Notes: generated by a model not told the origin, from the letters alone. A DNA stretch of 64,000 bases from an uncultured Prevotellaceae bacterium (GCA_900316285.1 ONCG01000008.1:1-64000); one strand, 5' to 3'. Shown: positions 42,634 through 51,880, numbered from the stretch's first letter. Numbers and translations are program-made.

Positions 42634-42819
42634 ATGTCAAGAAAGAAAGCCATATTACTCTACTCACTGCTGGAAGCCCTGCTTCTGCTGGCCATTTGCA
42701 TGGGCTTCGTCGCCGAGGTGATTTCCATGAAGATGTTCATACTCCTCCTGGTCCTCATCTCCGTGCTGTCATCGACCGTACTGATAGCCATCATCAAGAA
42801 AACAAACCCTAATAGTTAA
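42634..42819 (+). CDS. Small two-helix membrane protein
   Basis: A 61-residue protein with two hydrophobic segments (about 8-29 and 33-54) and short basic ends. I know no function. It lies 12 nt after the phosphodiesterase and 17 nt before rfbB in the same direction, so it is likely cotranscribed. Confidence 0.65.
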   Translation: MSRKKAILLYSLLEALLLLAICMGFVAEVISMKMFILLLVLISVLSSTVLIAIIKKTNPNS

Positions 42820-42836
42820 CAATATACCGAAACGTT

Positions 42837-43970
42837 ATGAAGACAATCGTTATTACCGGCGGTGCAGGCTTTATCGGAAGCCACGTAGTTCGCCTGTTCG
42901 TGAACAAATATCCCGAGTATCACATCATCAACCTCGATAAGCTGACGTATGCCGGCAATCTTGCCAACCTCAAGGACGTCGAGGATAAGCCCAACTATGA
43001 GTTCGTGAAGATGGACATCTGCGACTTCGAAGCTTTCTACCAGCTCATGCAGGAAAAGAAGGTCGATGGTATCATCCACCTCGCTGCCGAGAGCCACGTT
43101 GATCGTAGCATCAAAGACCCCTTCACCTTCGCCAAGACGAACGTGATGGGTACGCTGTCGCTGCTACAAGCTGCCAAACTCTATTGGGAGAGCCTGCCGG
43201 AGAAGTACGAGGGCAAGCGTTTCTACCACATCTCGACCGATGAGGTTTACGGTGCACTCGAGATGACACATCCCGAAGGCATCGAGCCCCCGTTCTCAAC
43301 AACGGCCTCGAGCACCGAGAACCACTTGGCCTACGGCGAGGAGTTCTTTGTGGAAACGACAAAATACAATCCTCACTCACCCTACTCTGCCGCGAAGGCT
43401 GCCAGCGACCACTTCGTTCGTGCCTATCACGACACCTACGGAATGCCCGTTGTCGTCACCAACTGCTCGAACAACTACGGCCCCTATCAGTTCCCCGAGA
43501 AGCTCATCCCGCTGTTCATCAACAACATTCGTCACCACAAGCCGCTGCCCGTCTACGGCAAGGGTGAGAACGTTCGCGACTGGCTCTATGTGGAAGACCA
43601 CGCTCGCGCCATCGACCTGATTTTCCATGAGGGAAAGACGGCTGAAACCTACAACATCGGCGGCTTCAACGAATGGAAGAACATCGACCTCATCCGGGTA
43701 TTGATCAAGACGGTCGACCGTCTGCTGGGACGCGAGGAAGGCGAGGATATGAACCTCGTCACGTTCGTCACCGACCGAGCTGGTCACGACATGCGCTACG
43801 CTATCGACTCATCGAAGCTGCAGCGGGAACTTGGCTGGGAGCCGTCGTTACAGTTCGAGGAGGGAATCGAGAAGACGGTTCGCTGGTATCTCGACCATCA
43901 GGACTGGCTCGACAACGTCACTTCGGGCGACTACCAGAAATACTACGACCAAATGTATAGCAACCGATGA
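42837..43970 (+). CDS. rfbB: dTDP-glucose 4,6-dehydratase
   Basis: A 377-residue short-chain dehydrogenase/reductase-fold enzyme converting dTDP-glucose to dTDP-4-keto-6-deoxyglucose. GGAGFIGSHVV binds NAD, HLAAESHVDRS and STDEVYG are family hallmarks, and YSAAKAASD holds the catalytic Tyr and Lys. It is slightly longer than most, with an insertion after TDEVYGAL. It shares a 4-nt overlap (ATGA) with fdtA. No rfbA, rfbC or rfbD is present here. Confidence 0.95.
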   Translation: MKTIVITGGAGFIGSHVVRLFVNKYPEYHIINLDKLTYAGNLANLKDVEDKPNYEFVKMDICDFEAFYQLMQEKKVDGIIHLAAESHVDRSIKDPFTFAKTNVMGTLSLLQAAKLYWESLPEKYEGKRFYHISTDEVYGALEMTHPEGIEPPFSTTASSTENHLAYGEEFFVETTKYNPHSPYSAAKAASDHFVRAYHDTYGMPVVVTNCSNNYGPYQFPEKLIPLFINNIRHHKPLPVYGKGENVRDWLYVEDHARAIDLIFHEGKTAETYNIGGFNEWKNIDLIRVLIKTVDRLLGREEGEDMNLVTFVTDRAGHDMRYAIDSSKLQRELGWEPSLQFEEGIEKTVRWYLDHQDWLDNVTSGDYQKYYDQMYSNR

Positions 43971-44377
43971 TAGGAAAAATCATTGAACTTCCGAAGATTA
44001 CCGACCCACGCGGCAACCTGACTGTTGCTGAACAGCTGAAGGACGTGCCGTTCAAGATACGGCGTGCCTACTGGGTCTACGACGTTCCTGGCGGCGAGAG
44101 TCGCGGCGGTCATGCCCACAAGCGGTTGCGCCAACTGGTCATTGCGCTGAGTGGTTCGTTCCACGTCACCCTCGACAACGGTCGTGAGCGCGAGACCGTA
44201 CTCCTCAACCATCCTTGGCAGGGACTCATCATCGAAACGGGCACCTGGCGCACACTCGACGATTTCTCGTCGGGTGCCGTCTGCCTGGTGCTCGCCTCAG
44301 AACCTTACGAGGAAGACGATTACATCTACGACTACGACGAATTCCTCGCCTATGTCGCAGAGAAACCAAACACCTAA
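43967..44377 (+). CDS. fdtA: dTDP-4-keto-6-deoxyglucose 3,4-ketoisomerase (FdtA/QdtA-like)
   Basis: A 136-residue cupin. RGGHAHKRLRQ is the motif of FdtA/QdtA/WxcM ketoisomerases, with the catalytic His pair. It takes the RfbB product and moves the keto group from C4 to C3, the step before 3-amino sugars such as Fuc3N or Qui3N. The ATG overlaps the rfbB stop, so the two are coupled. Which epimer is formed cannot be told from the sequence. The expected aminotransferase is not in the window. Confidence 0.9.
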   Translation: MIGKIIELPKITDPRGNLTVAEQLKDVPFKIRRAYWVYDVPGGESRGGHAHKRLRQLVIALSGSFHVTLDNGRERETVLLNHPWQGLIIETGTWRTLDDFSSGAVCLVLASEPYEEDDYIYDYDEFLAYVAEKPNT

Positions 44378-44379
44378 AA

Positions 44380-44460
44380 ATCTCAACGTCTCCGCTCGAC
44401 CCGTAGGGGCGCTTTCAGAGCGTAGCGGGGAAAGAACTTCTAAACCTCTCAACCTCTCAA
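44380..44460. repeat. GCGCTTTCAGAGCG repeat (copy 2), inside the operon
   Basis: It mirrors 20126-20197: CCGCTCGACCCG, AGGGGCGCTTTCAGAGCG, AGCGGGGAAAGAAC, with CTCAACGTCTC on one side and CCTCTCAACCTCTCAA on the other, which runs right up to the next ATG. It separates fdtA from the acetyltransferase. Confidence 0.75.
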
Positions 44461-45426
44461 ATGCTGGAAATCAGGCGATATACACCCACGATGGCCGACG
44501 AATGGAACCAGTTCGTGGCAACGTCGAAAAATGGAACCTTCCTTTTCGACCGGCGCTACATGGACTATCATTCCGACCGATTCCCCGACCACTCGCTGGT
44601 ATTTTATCGCAAGGGGCGGCTCTATGCACTGTTGCCTGCCACGCTCCAGCCAACGGGCCTCATCTCTCATGCCGGCCTTACCTATGGCGGCTTAATCACC
44701 GACCACCGTGCTACTGCCGCCGACGTCTGCGAGCTGTTCATCTTACTCAACGACTACCTGCGCCAGGAAGGCATCGGGCATGTTGTTTACAGACCCACAC
44801 CCCACATCTATCATCGTCTTCCAGCTGAGGAAGACCTCTACGCCCTGACTCAGGTGTGTCATGCACGACTGACGGCACGCGACATCTCATCAGCGATAGT
44901 TCGCGAACCACGACTGCCTTTTACGGAATCGCGACGCTCAGGCCTTCGCAAGGCTACTGCTGCAGGGATGATAGTCGGCGAAAGCTCCGACTACGAAGGA
45001 TTCTGGAAAATCCTCACCGACAATCTGCTGCAACGTCATCGCACGCGGCCCGTCCACTCCATCGAGGAAATCCTTCTGTTGCAGAGTCGTTTTTCTGACA
45101 ACATCCGACTATTCACAGCTGAACTCAACGGACAGGTTATCGGGGGAACAGTCGTTTACGAAACAACGCAAGTCGTTCATACTCAATACATAGCAGCCAG
45201 CGACGAAGGCAAGTGTTTAGGCGCGCTCGACTTACTCTTCGACCACCTTGTCCACAACGTTTATGCCGATGCCGCATGCATAGACTTCGGGAAATCGACA
45301 GCCGGCGACAGCTGCGACCTGAATGACCGGCTCATCTTTCAGAAAGAAGGCTTCGGGGCACGCGCCGTTTGCTACGACACCTATGAATGGGACATTCCCA
45401 TCGATGCTTCCACAAGAGAAAAATAA
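44461..45426 (+). CDS. GNAT-fold acyltransferase (FemAB-like)
   Basis: A 321-residue soluble protein with a tandem GNAT architecture, as in the GNAT_6/FemAB-like group: MLEIRRYTPTMADEWNQFVATSKNGTFLFDRRYMDYH at the start and IRLFTAELNGQVIGGTVVYET and DFGKSTAGDSCDLNDRLIFQKEGFGA in the second half. Following rfbB and fdtA, it may N-acylate a dTDP-amino sugar, but the usual acyltransferases for those sugars are left-handed beta-helix proteins, so this is only inference. Confidence 0.8.
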   Translation: MLEIRRYTPTMADEWNQFVATSKNGTFLFDRRYMDYHSDRFPDHSLVFYRKGRLYALLPATLQPTGLISHAGLTYGGLITDHRATAADVCELFILLNDYLRQEGIGHVVYRPTPHIYHRLPAEEDLYALTQVCHARLTARDISSAIVREPRLPFTESRRSGLRKATAAGMIVGESSDYEGFWKILTDNLLQRHRTRPVHSIEEILLLQSRFSDNIRLFTAELNGQVIGGTVVYETTQVVHTQYIAASDEGKCLGALDLLFDHLVHNVYADAACIDFGKSTAGDSCDLNDRLIFQKEGFGARAVCYDTYEWDIPIDASTREK

Positions 45427-45438
45427 AAACCTAAGATA

Positions 45439-47355
45439 ATGAAAGCAAATAAGAAAAGCAAGAAGATGCCGCAGAAGGCATCATCGAATGCAAAAGAGAC
45501 ACGCCGGCAACCGCTTGAGCTGACAGCCAAGAAGCTACGCTGGATGTGGCTACTACCAGTGGTGGCACTCATCACGGTGGCTGCGGTCCTGCTCACCTAC
45601 GAGAGCAACTACCTCTTCCGCGTACAGGAGATGAACCTATTCCTCTACACCCCGTTGTTCTTCAAACAACAACTGGTCGTGTCTGGAGGCATACTCACCT
45701 ATCTGGGTACGTATTTCACGCAGTTCTTCTATCACCAATGGATGGGTGTCGCATTGCTCTGCCTGTGGTGGCTGTTGCTGATGTTTGTCGTCAAACGAAC
45801 GTTCAACATCCCAACGAAGTGGGCTCTGGTCGTGCTCATCCCTGTAGCGCTGCTGCTCATCACCGATGTCGACCTGGGCTACTGGCTATACTACCTGAAG
45901 CTGCGCGGACATTTCTTCGTGGCAACGATGGGAACGACGGCAGCCGTCGCTTTGGCGTGGGCCTATCGTCTACTGCCGAAGAAGTTCTTCCTGCGCACCA
46001 TCTTCATCGTGGTAGCTGTGGCCATAGGCTATCCGCTCCTAGGCTTCTACAGTCTGTTGGCCGCCCTGCTCATGGGCATCCTCGCCTGGCGACTCGACGA
46101 CTATTCCTTGTTGCGCAGAGTCATCGATAGCGGCGTTGCCATCGTGGCAATTGCCCTCATCCCATACATCTATTATCTAACGGTCTACTATCAGACTCAC
46201 ATCATCAACATCTACTACACAGCTCTGCCGCTCTTCCGCATCGACCAGGACTACATGGTCTACTACATACCATTCTACCTGCTCGTAGCGGTCCTCGTTC
46301 TCATGGCTGCTCTCTATAAGCGTCAGCGCCAAACTGATGTGAAGAAGAAAGCCTTATGGTGTTTCTCACAGCTGTGTCTGGCTGCTGCACTAGTGTTTGG
46401 TGTATACTATTCCTGGTATAAGGACGAGAACTTCCATACCGAGCTGAGCATGTATCGCGATACCGACAACCACCAGTGGGAAAACATTCTCACCACCTAT
46501 CGCGACCACGATAGCAATCCCAGCCGACTGATGTGGATGATGAAGAATCTTGCTCTCGCACGACTCGACCGACAGGGCGACGAGATGTATCACTACCGCA
46601 ACAGCGATGCTGCTCCCGAAGCACCTTTCGGCGCCCACATGGCACAGTGTGGAGGTAAGCTGCTCTACTACAACTATGGCCTGCTGAACTACTGCTACCG
46701 TTGGTGTCTGGAGGACGGCGTGGAGTATGGCTGGCGCGTCGACTACTATAAGTTCATGCTGAAGAGCTCACTCATGAACGGCGAATATGTCGTAGCAAAG
46801 AAGTACATCGACATCTTGTCGAAGACGAAGTACTATCGCGAATGGGCGCAGCAGTACGAGCCTATGGTGAAGAATCCAGAACTGGTCAAGAAGGACAAGG
46901 AGTTCTCTACCATCATGCACCTCATGCCGCCTGTCAACGAGCTCACCAGCGACCAGGCGCTCGTAGAAATCTTCCTCATCAACCACTTCGCCAACCACGA
47001 TAGCGACGACCCTGCCTTCCAAGAGCAAGCAATGATTTTTGCCCTGCAGACGAAGGATATCGGTACGTTCTGGAGTCGTTTCTTCCGTTATGCGAAGAAC
47101 AGACAGGATGCAGGCAAGCACATGCCCAAACACATTCAGGAAGCTGCTTACCTATATGGTCACCTGGAGAACAAAGTGGATATCAGCAAGATGCCTTTCG
47201 ACAAGGACGTCATCGACTCCTACAATAACTTCATGACCGCTGCCCAGCAATACAAGAACCTGTCTGAGCAGGAAATGAAGCCGTTCATGTATGATCGCTT
47301 CGGCGGTACATTCTACTTCGAGTATTTCTTTACACGCGACCAGCGCAGCTATTAA
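45439..47355 (+). CDS. DUF6057-like polytopic membrane protein
   Basis: A 638-residue protein: a basic cytoplasmic N-terminus, about nine or ten membrane helices in residues 35-330, then a 300-residue soluble, helical and aromatic-rich C-terminal domain probably outside the membrane. I assign it to DUF6057, a family of unknown function. The region after DNHQWENILTTYRDHDSNPSRLMWMMKNLALARL resembles TPR-like helices. It is followed 28 nt later by a beta-propeller lipoprotein with a haem motif; the two likely act together at the cell envelope. Confidence 0.75.
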   Translation: MKANKKSKKMPQKASSNAKETRRQPLELTAKKLRWMWLLPVVALITVAAVLLTYESNYLFRVQEMNLFLYTPLFFKQQLVVSGGILTYLGTYFTQFFYHQWMGVALLCLWWLLLMFVVKRTFNIPTKWALVVLIPVALLLITDVDLGYWLYYLKLRGHFFVATMGTTAAVALAWAYRLLPKKFFLRTIFIVVAVAIGYPLLGFYSLLAALLMGILAWRLDDYSLLRRVIDSGVAIVAIALIPYIYYLTVYYQTHIINIYYTALPLFRIDQDYMVYYIPFYLLVAVLVLMAALYKRQRQTDVKKKALWCFSQLCLAAALVFGVYYSWYKDENFHTELSMYRDTDNHQWENILTTYRDHDSNPSRLMWMMKNLALARLDRQGDEMYHYRNSDAAPEAPFGAHMAQCGGKLLYYNYGLLNYCYRWCLEDGVEYGWRVDYYKFMLKSSLMNGEYVVAKKYIDILSKTKYYREWAQQYEPMVKNPELVKKDKEFSTIMHLMPPVNELTSDQALVEIFLINHFANHDSDDPAFQEQAMIFALQTKDIGTFWSRFFRYAKNRQDAGKHMPKHIQEAAYLYGHLENKVDISKMPFDKDVIDSYNNFMTAAQQYKNLSEQEMKPFMYDRFGGTFYFEYFFTRDQRSY

Positions 47356-47383
47356 ACTCTAACAACGAAATAACTTGAGAAAG

Positions 47384-48964
47384 ATGAAAAAATATATTTA
47401 TTTCTTACTGGTCATCCTGCTCGCCGCCTGTCAGCAGGTAAAGGTGCCTGAGACGTTCAGCAAGAGCGACAAGCTCCCAGTCATCTATCCAGAGTATACG
47501 AATGTGACTGTTCCTGTCAACATCGCCCCGCTCTCCTTCGAACTGCAGCAACCTGCCACTCAGATGGTGGCTCGCTATTCGTTCGGCGATGAAGAGATAG
47601 TTTGTGGCGGTGAAGACCTGAAGGCTTGTCCCGACGTCGACCAGTGGCACCAGCTTGCCCAGAAGGCCAGCGGCAGAGCTATCAACGTAGAGGTATATGC
47701 TGAGAATGACGGAAAGTGGACACGTTTCAAGCCCTTTGAAATCTTTGTCTCGCCGGATAGCATCGACCCCTACATCAGCTATCGTCTCATCTCACCTTCC
47801 TATGTCACCTATGAGGAGCTCACCATCAATCAGCGCTCATTGGAGAACTACGACGAGAACGTCATCTACGACAACATGCTTTGTGGTGATGAGATTAACG
47901 GTCAGTGCATCAACTGTCACAACTATCAGTTGCAGAACCCCAACCGCTTCCAGTTCCATGCACGTCAGAAGAACGGCGGAACCGTTGTCGTCTACGATGG
48001 AAATGTGAAGAAAGTCAACATGAAGAACGACTCCATCCTCTCGGCTGGCGTCTATCCTTCGTGGCATCCTTGGCTGAAACTCATCGCCTACAGCACAAAC
48101 AAGACGATGCAGAGTTTCCACACACGCGACATCAACAAGATTGAAGTGCTCGACTCCGAGAGCGACCTGATCGTCTACGACGTGGACCGCGATGAAGTGA
48201 TGAACATCGAAAACGACCCACACGAATTTGAGATCTTCCCATTCTGGTCGCCCGATGGCCGCTGGCTCTACTACGGCAGCGCTCACTTTGTCTATAGTGC
48301 CGATACCGTGAACTCTGCGGAAGCTATCGGACGCGGTATGGAAATCAAATACAGCATCTACCGCAAGACTTTCAATCCGGAAACACGCGAATTTGGTCCG
48401 CGACAGATGGTGTTCGACGCTGCTGGAATTGACAAGAGTGCCACGTTGCCACGCATCTCTCCCGATGGACGCTGGCTGATGGTAGCACTCGGCAACTGGG
48501 GTTGCTTCCACATCTGGCATCGCGATGCCGACCTTTGGATGCTCGACCTGCAGGCTTTCGACCAGTTCGTTGGCGTCAATGCTGAAAACACTACACAGAC
48601 AATGAATCCCACTCCAGCACAGTTGCAAGAGGCTGGCATCCTGCGTCCTGCCGACGAGCTGAACTCCGACAACGTAGAGAGCTATCACACGTGGTCGAGC
48701 AGCGGAAAGTGGGTCATCTTCTCGAGTCGTCGCACTGATGGTGTCTACACGCGTCCGTTCATTGCTCACATGGATAAGGACGGCCACGGAACGAAGCCCT
48801 TCGAGCTACCTTGTGCCGACCCCGACTTCCACCGTCAGTTCATGAAGAGCTACAACATTCCTGAGTTCATGCGCGGTCCTGTCACCTTGCGTCCTCAGCA
48901 GATTGCCGACGTACTGAAAGGCGACGTGCCGCCTGTGAAATACGTTCAGCATCTCAACAAGTAA
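47384..48964 (+). CDS. TolB-like beta-propeller lipoprotein with one CxxCH haem motif
   Basis: A 526-residue lipoprotein with signal peptide MKKYIYFLLVILLAAC (lipid on C16). Residues 175-179 read CINCH, the haem c attachment motif. Around it are PD40/TolB-like propeller blades, seen in FPFWSPDGRWLYYGSAH, LPRISPDGRWLMVAL and YHTWSSSGKWVIFSSRR. It probably sits in the periplasm facing the DUF6057 protein. A TTG three codons upstream is a less likely start. A hairpin follows at 49014. Confidence 0.85.
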   Translation: MKKYIYFLLVILLAACQQVKVPETFSKSDKLPVIYPEYTNVTVPVNIAPLSFELQQPATQMVARYSFGDEEIVCGGEDLKACPDVDQWHQLAQKASGRAINVEVYAENDGKWTRFKPFEIFVSPDSIDPYISYRLISPSYVTYEELTINQRSLENYDENVIYDNMLCGDEINGQCINCHNYQLQNPNRFQFHARQKNGGTVVVYDGNVKKVNMKNDSILSAGVYPSWHPWLKLIAYSTNKTMQSFHTRDINKIEVLDSESDLIVYDVDRDEVMNIENDPHEFEIFPFWSPDGRWLYYGSAHFVYSADTVNSAEAIGRGMEIKYSIYRKTFNPETREFGPRQMVFDAAGIDKSATLPRISPDGRWLMVALGNWGCFHIWHRDADLWMLDLQAFDQFVGVNAENTTQTMNPTPAQLQEAGILRPADELNSDNVESYHTWSSSGKWVIFSSRRTDGVYTRPFIAHMDKDGHGTKPFELPCADPDFHRQFMKSYNIPEFMRGPVTLRPQQIADVLKGDVPPVKYVQHLNK

Positions 48965-49013
48965 TTGTGGCAAAACAACATCAGAAAACATCAGAAGTTA
49001 AAGAAACTAAAAA

Positions 49014-49047
49014 CGGGCTGCCCGCCATGCAAGGTTTGGGCAGCCCG
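49014..49047 (+). terminator. Terminator hairpin ending the nine-gene run
   Basis: CGGGCTGCCC (49014-49023) pairs perfectly with GGGCAGCCCG (49038-49047) around a 14-nt loop. The following GTCGTTTC is only weakly T-rich. Confidence 0.7.
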
Positions 49048-49085
49048 GTCGTTTCATAGATAGAAACTTCATTAAACTTATAGTT

Positions 49086-49727
49086 ATGAAATTATACAAA
49101 AACAATAGCACCGCGCATCTTCCCTACCTTTCCCACGTGAGAAGGTTGGGATGGGTAATCCTTTTCCTCATCGTTGTTTCGCTCACAGCCTGCACAACAT
49201 CAGACGAAGAGGTCATGGATATTGGATCAGCTGACAATTCATATTCACTGGCTGCATACCAGGGAACATGGATGTTTAGCAAAGATTTCTTGTCAAGTAA
49301 CTCATTTAGCTCGAGGAACTATCTGGCTGAAAACTCAATCACCTATATCTGCCAAGATAAAACCATCATGCTGAACTTCCCTATACAGGCTGTGGCACGA
49401 CTGGCAGTACCTGAAGAGCGGGCCGACGAAGCAGCGGAGAATGCCTATTACAGCGATTACAGTTTCCCTTTCAACGAGGTGGGTTACTCCGACAACATGC
49501 TCTATTGGCAGATCGACAAACCGCGCTACATCTTCCACACACGCTACGGCGGAGCTGTCCACAAAATCGCAGTCTACATGTCGAATTCTAACGCAATCTG
49601 TGCTAACGACTACAGCAGTTTAAGCATTTCGCTAAACATCGACAGTCTGCAAAACGCCGACAAGACAGTGGCGCGCTTTCAGCCACAACTCGGAATCATG
49701 TATATCTGGTCAGAGCGAATCAAATAA
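49086..49727 (+). CDS. Lipoprotein, unknown function
   Basis: A 213-residue lipoprotein: a long N-terminus with a hydrophobic segment at about 20-35 ending VVSLTAC, the lipobox Cys at 36. The mature part is beta-rich with YQGTWMF near its start, similar in style to lipocalin-like DUF4xxx lipoproteins of Bacteroidota; I cannot name the family. It is 14 nt upstream of the sigma factor gene and may be cotranscribed with it. Confidence 0.75.
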   Translation: MKLYKNNSTAHLPYLSHVRRLGWVILFLIVVSLTACTTSDEEVMDIGSADNSYSLAAYQGTWMFSKDFLSSNSFSSRNYLAENSITYICQDKTIMLNFPIQAVARLAVPEERADEAAENAYYSDYSFPFNEVGYSDNMLYWQIDKPRYIFHTRYGGAVHKIAVYMSNSNAICANDYSSLSISLNIDSLQNADKTVARFQPQLGIMYIWSERIK

Positions 49728-49741
49728 ACGAAAGGTGGCGA

Positions 49742-50305
49742 GTGGAGACTGAACGGCAGCTACTCAGCAACATCCTTGGCGGCGACCGCGATGCTATGCG
49801 CAGACTCTACGACCGCTATGTGGGGTATACCATGGCCACGGCCTTGAGGTATATCCCCGATCGCGATAAGGCTGCCGACGTGGTGCAGGATGCGTTCGTG
49901 AAGATTCTCACCAGCATCTCCTCCTTCGGCTTCCGCGGCGAAGGATCACTCAGGGCATGGGTCACACGCATCACAGCAAACCAAGCGCTCGACCAGCTGA
50001 AAAAGGAGTCACGCACACACCAGCTACTCACCACTGAGGCCGACCTCCCGCCAGAACAGCTGCAGAATCTACCCGACGATGAACCTGATGTGGGACGTCT
50101 TTCGCCCGAAACGCTCACGGCACTCATCGCCAAACTGCCACCAGGCTATCGCGCCGTACTGAACCTGCACATATTCGAGGGCCACTCACACAACGAGATT
50201 GCTGCCCTACTCGGTATCAAGCCCGACTCCTCTGCTTCTCAATTTCTGCGCGCTAAGCGTATGCTGGCAAAAATGATCAACGAAAGCATCAACCACAATG
50301 ACTGA
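49742..50305 (+). CDS. ECF-type RNA polymerase sigma factor
   Basis: A 187-residue sigma-70 family regulator. Region 2 is visible in RDAMRRLYDRYVGYTMATALRYIPDRDKAADVVQDAFVKI, and region 4 helix-turn-helix in LPPGYRAVLNLHIFEGHSHNEIAALLGIKPDSSASQFLRAKR. The start is GTG 49742, since no ATG fits. The following gene, a membrane protein with an anti-sigma-like N-terminus, overlaps by 8 nt, so they form a sigma/anti-sigma pair. Confidence 0.93.
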   Translation: METERQLLSNILGGDRDAMRRLYDRYVGYTMATALRYIPDRDKAADVVQDAFVKILTSISSFGFRGEGSLRAWVTRITANQALDQLKKESRTHQLLTTEADLPPEQLQNLPDDEPDVGRLSPETLTALIAKLPPGYRAVLNLHIFEGHSHNEIAALLGIKPDSSASQFLRAKRMLAKMINESINHND

Positions 50306-51653
50306 CATCAAAAACATGAAATCCAACGATTGGACGAGCCAACTGAGCCAACGACTGGCCGACCATCAGGAACCTGCACCCGAAGGACTGTGGGATCGCA
50401 TCGAGGCACAACTCGACGCCGACATCCCTCAGCAGCCAGCCATTGTACCCGTCTCCCATCGCTCTACTTTGCGCCGATGGATGGCCGCCGCTTCAGTAGC
50501 CTTGCTCATCGGAGGCGGTGCATATCTCTTCATGCACAATGACCAAGCACCAACTGTCACCGCTCCCATCACAACCAAATTGAAACCATCCACAATACCT
50601 TCAACCATTGCTACACCCTCATCAACAACAGAGCAGTCTTCAACATCGCCTAAAGCCATCATTGCATCCCCTTCCTCACACCTTTTGGCTCAGCGTTCTC
50701 CTCAGGAAATAGAGACTGATTTGGCTGCAGCAACGATGCAAGCTGAAACAGATATCACATCGGCAGCAACAGATATTTCGGCAGAAAAAGAGACAACATC
50801 AGCAAAGGAGGATGAGATAAGTGACACAAAAGAGTTGAAAGAAAAAACATCTGCAACAACAGCAGAAAGAGCTGTCACGTCCCACTCTCTCAGCGAGGCA
50901 ACTGGGGTGAGCAACACTCGGAAGAAAGAGTTGGAGTCAGGCCATCCAACAAGGATCATCACGGCTGGCAGCAATTCTCACGATTATGGTTTGGGAATCA
51001 GTCTTTACGCCCAAAACAATCTCGTTGCTGAGCAGCAGAACACTCCTGTGCTCATGAGTAATGCCTACTATCAACAATTCAGCAACAACGAGATTGCCTA
51101 TACCAACAGTCATCGAAGGGGTGCACCGCAAAGCAATGTCTATCTCTCCAACTACAAGGAACACACCCAACACCATCTGCCTCTTGCCATCGGTCTATCG
51201 GTGAGCTATCCGCTTGGCGACAGATTAGCACTCTCGTCAGGATTGGTCTACACGCGTGCAGCCAGTGACTTCCAACGCATCATGCCCGCAAGCACCATCA
51301 ACACCCATCAGACACTTCACTATATCGGCATTCCTCTACAGCTACACTACACGTTCCTCCGCCTGCAGTCACTGAGCCTCTATGCCAATGCTGGCGGTCA
51401 AACCGACATCAACGTTAAAGCGCAACAAACCACAGAAGGTGTTCCAGTAGAGGCAAATCGCGACAACCTGCAGTGGTCGCTCACCGGTGCCGTCGGCCTT
51501 CAATATCCCATCATCCCCCACCTCGCCCTTTATGGCGAGGCCGGTGCCCGTTGGTACATCGACAATCACAGCCGCGTCGACACTTACTTCAAACAGCATC
51601 CCCTCAGCCCCAACCTTCAAGTCGGCTTCCGTTTCACTCTCGGAGAAGAGTAA
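50298..51653 (+). CDS. Anti-sigma-like N-terminus fused to an outer-membrane-type beta barrel
   Basis: A 451-residue protein with three parts. Residues 1-60 are a cytoplasmic segment (WTSQLSQRLADHQEPAPEGLWDRIEAQL) resembling N-termini of Bacteroidota anti-sigma proteins. A single membrane helix follows (about 62-77). Then come about 160 residues of Ser/Thr/Ala/Glu-rich linker, and a C-terminal region (about 290-451) with the strand pattern of an OMP_b-brl_2 porin-like barrel, ending LSPNLQVGFRFTLGEE. The gene overlaps the sigma gene by 8 nt. If it spans from inner to outer membrane, it could sense envelope state directly. Confidence 0.82.
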   Translation: MTDIKNMKSNDWTSQLSQRLADHQEPAPEGLWDRIEAQLDADIPQQPAIVPVSHRSTLRRWMAAASVALLIGGGAYLFMHNDQAPTVTAPITTKLKPSTIPSTIATPSSTTEQSSTSPKAIIASPSSHLLAQRSPQEIETDLAAATMQAETDITSAATDISAEKETTSAKEDEISDTKELKEKTSATTAERAVTSHSLSEATGVSNTRKKELESGHPTRIITAGSNSHDYGLGISLYAQNNLVAEQQNTPVLMSNAYYQQFSNNEIAYTNSHRRGAPQSNVYLSNYKEHTQHHLPLAIGLSVSYPLGDRLALSSGLVYTRAASDFQRIMPASTINTHQTLHYIGIPLQLHYTFLRLQSLSLYANAGGQTDINVKAQQTTEGVPVEANRDNLQWSLTGAVGLQYPIIPHLALYGEAGARWYIDNHSRVDTYFKQHPLSPNLQVGFRFTLGEE

Positions 51654-51729
51654 ACCCTTAAACTTTCATAAAAACCATAAATACACGTGGATAATAAATG
51701 TTCGCGCGCGTAAAGTCATTCTCTTTCCG

Positions 51730-51737
51730 TACCTTTG
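51730..51737 (+). promoter_or_regulatory. Orphan -7 element in the 1.4-kb gene-free region
   Basis: TACCTTTG followed by CAG has no gene within 1.3 kb downstream; the first ATG after it (51743) meets a stop two codons later. A transcript would run into the palindrome array. No -33 element is seen. Confidence 0.45.
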
Positions 51738-51880
51738 CAGAAATGTGCTAGGGAGAAACTGTCTATTCCCCCTAAGCCTATAAACCGATAATTAAGAACA
51801 ATTAGAATAAACAATTAACCAAAGTCAATCGAAAATACAAATAAGACTCGAAGTACTCAACTAAAATCGTTAAAGTACAC

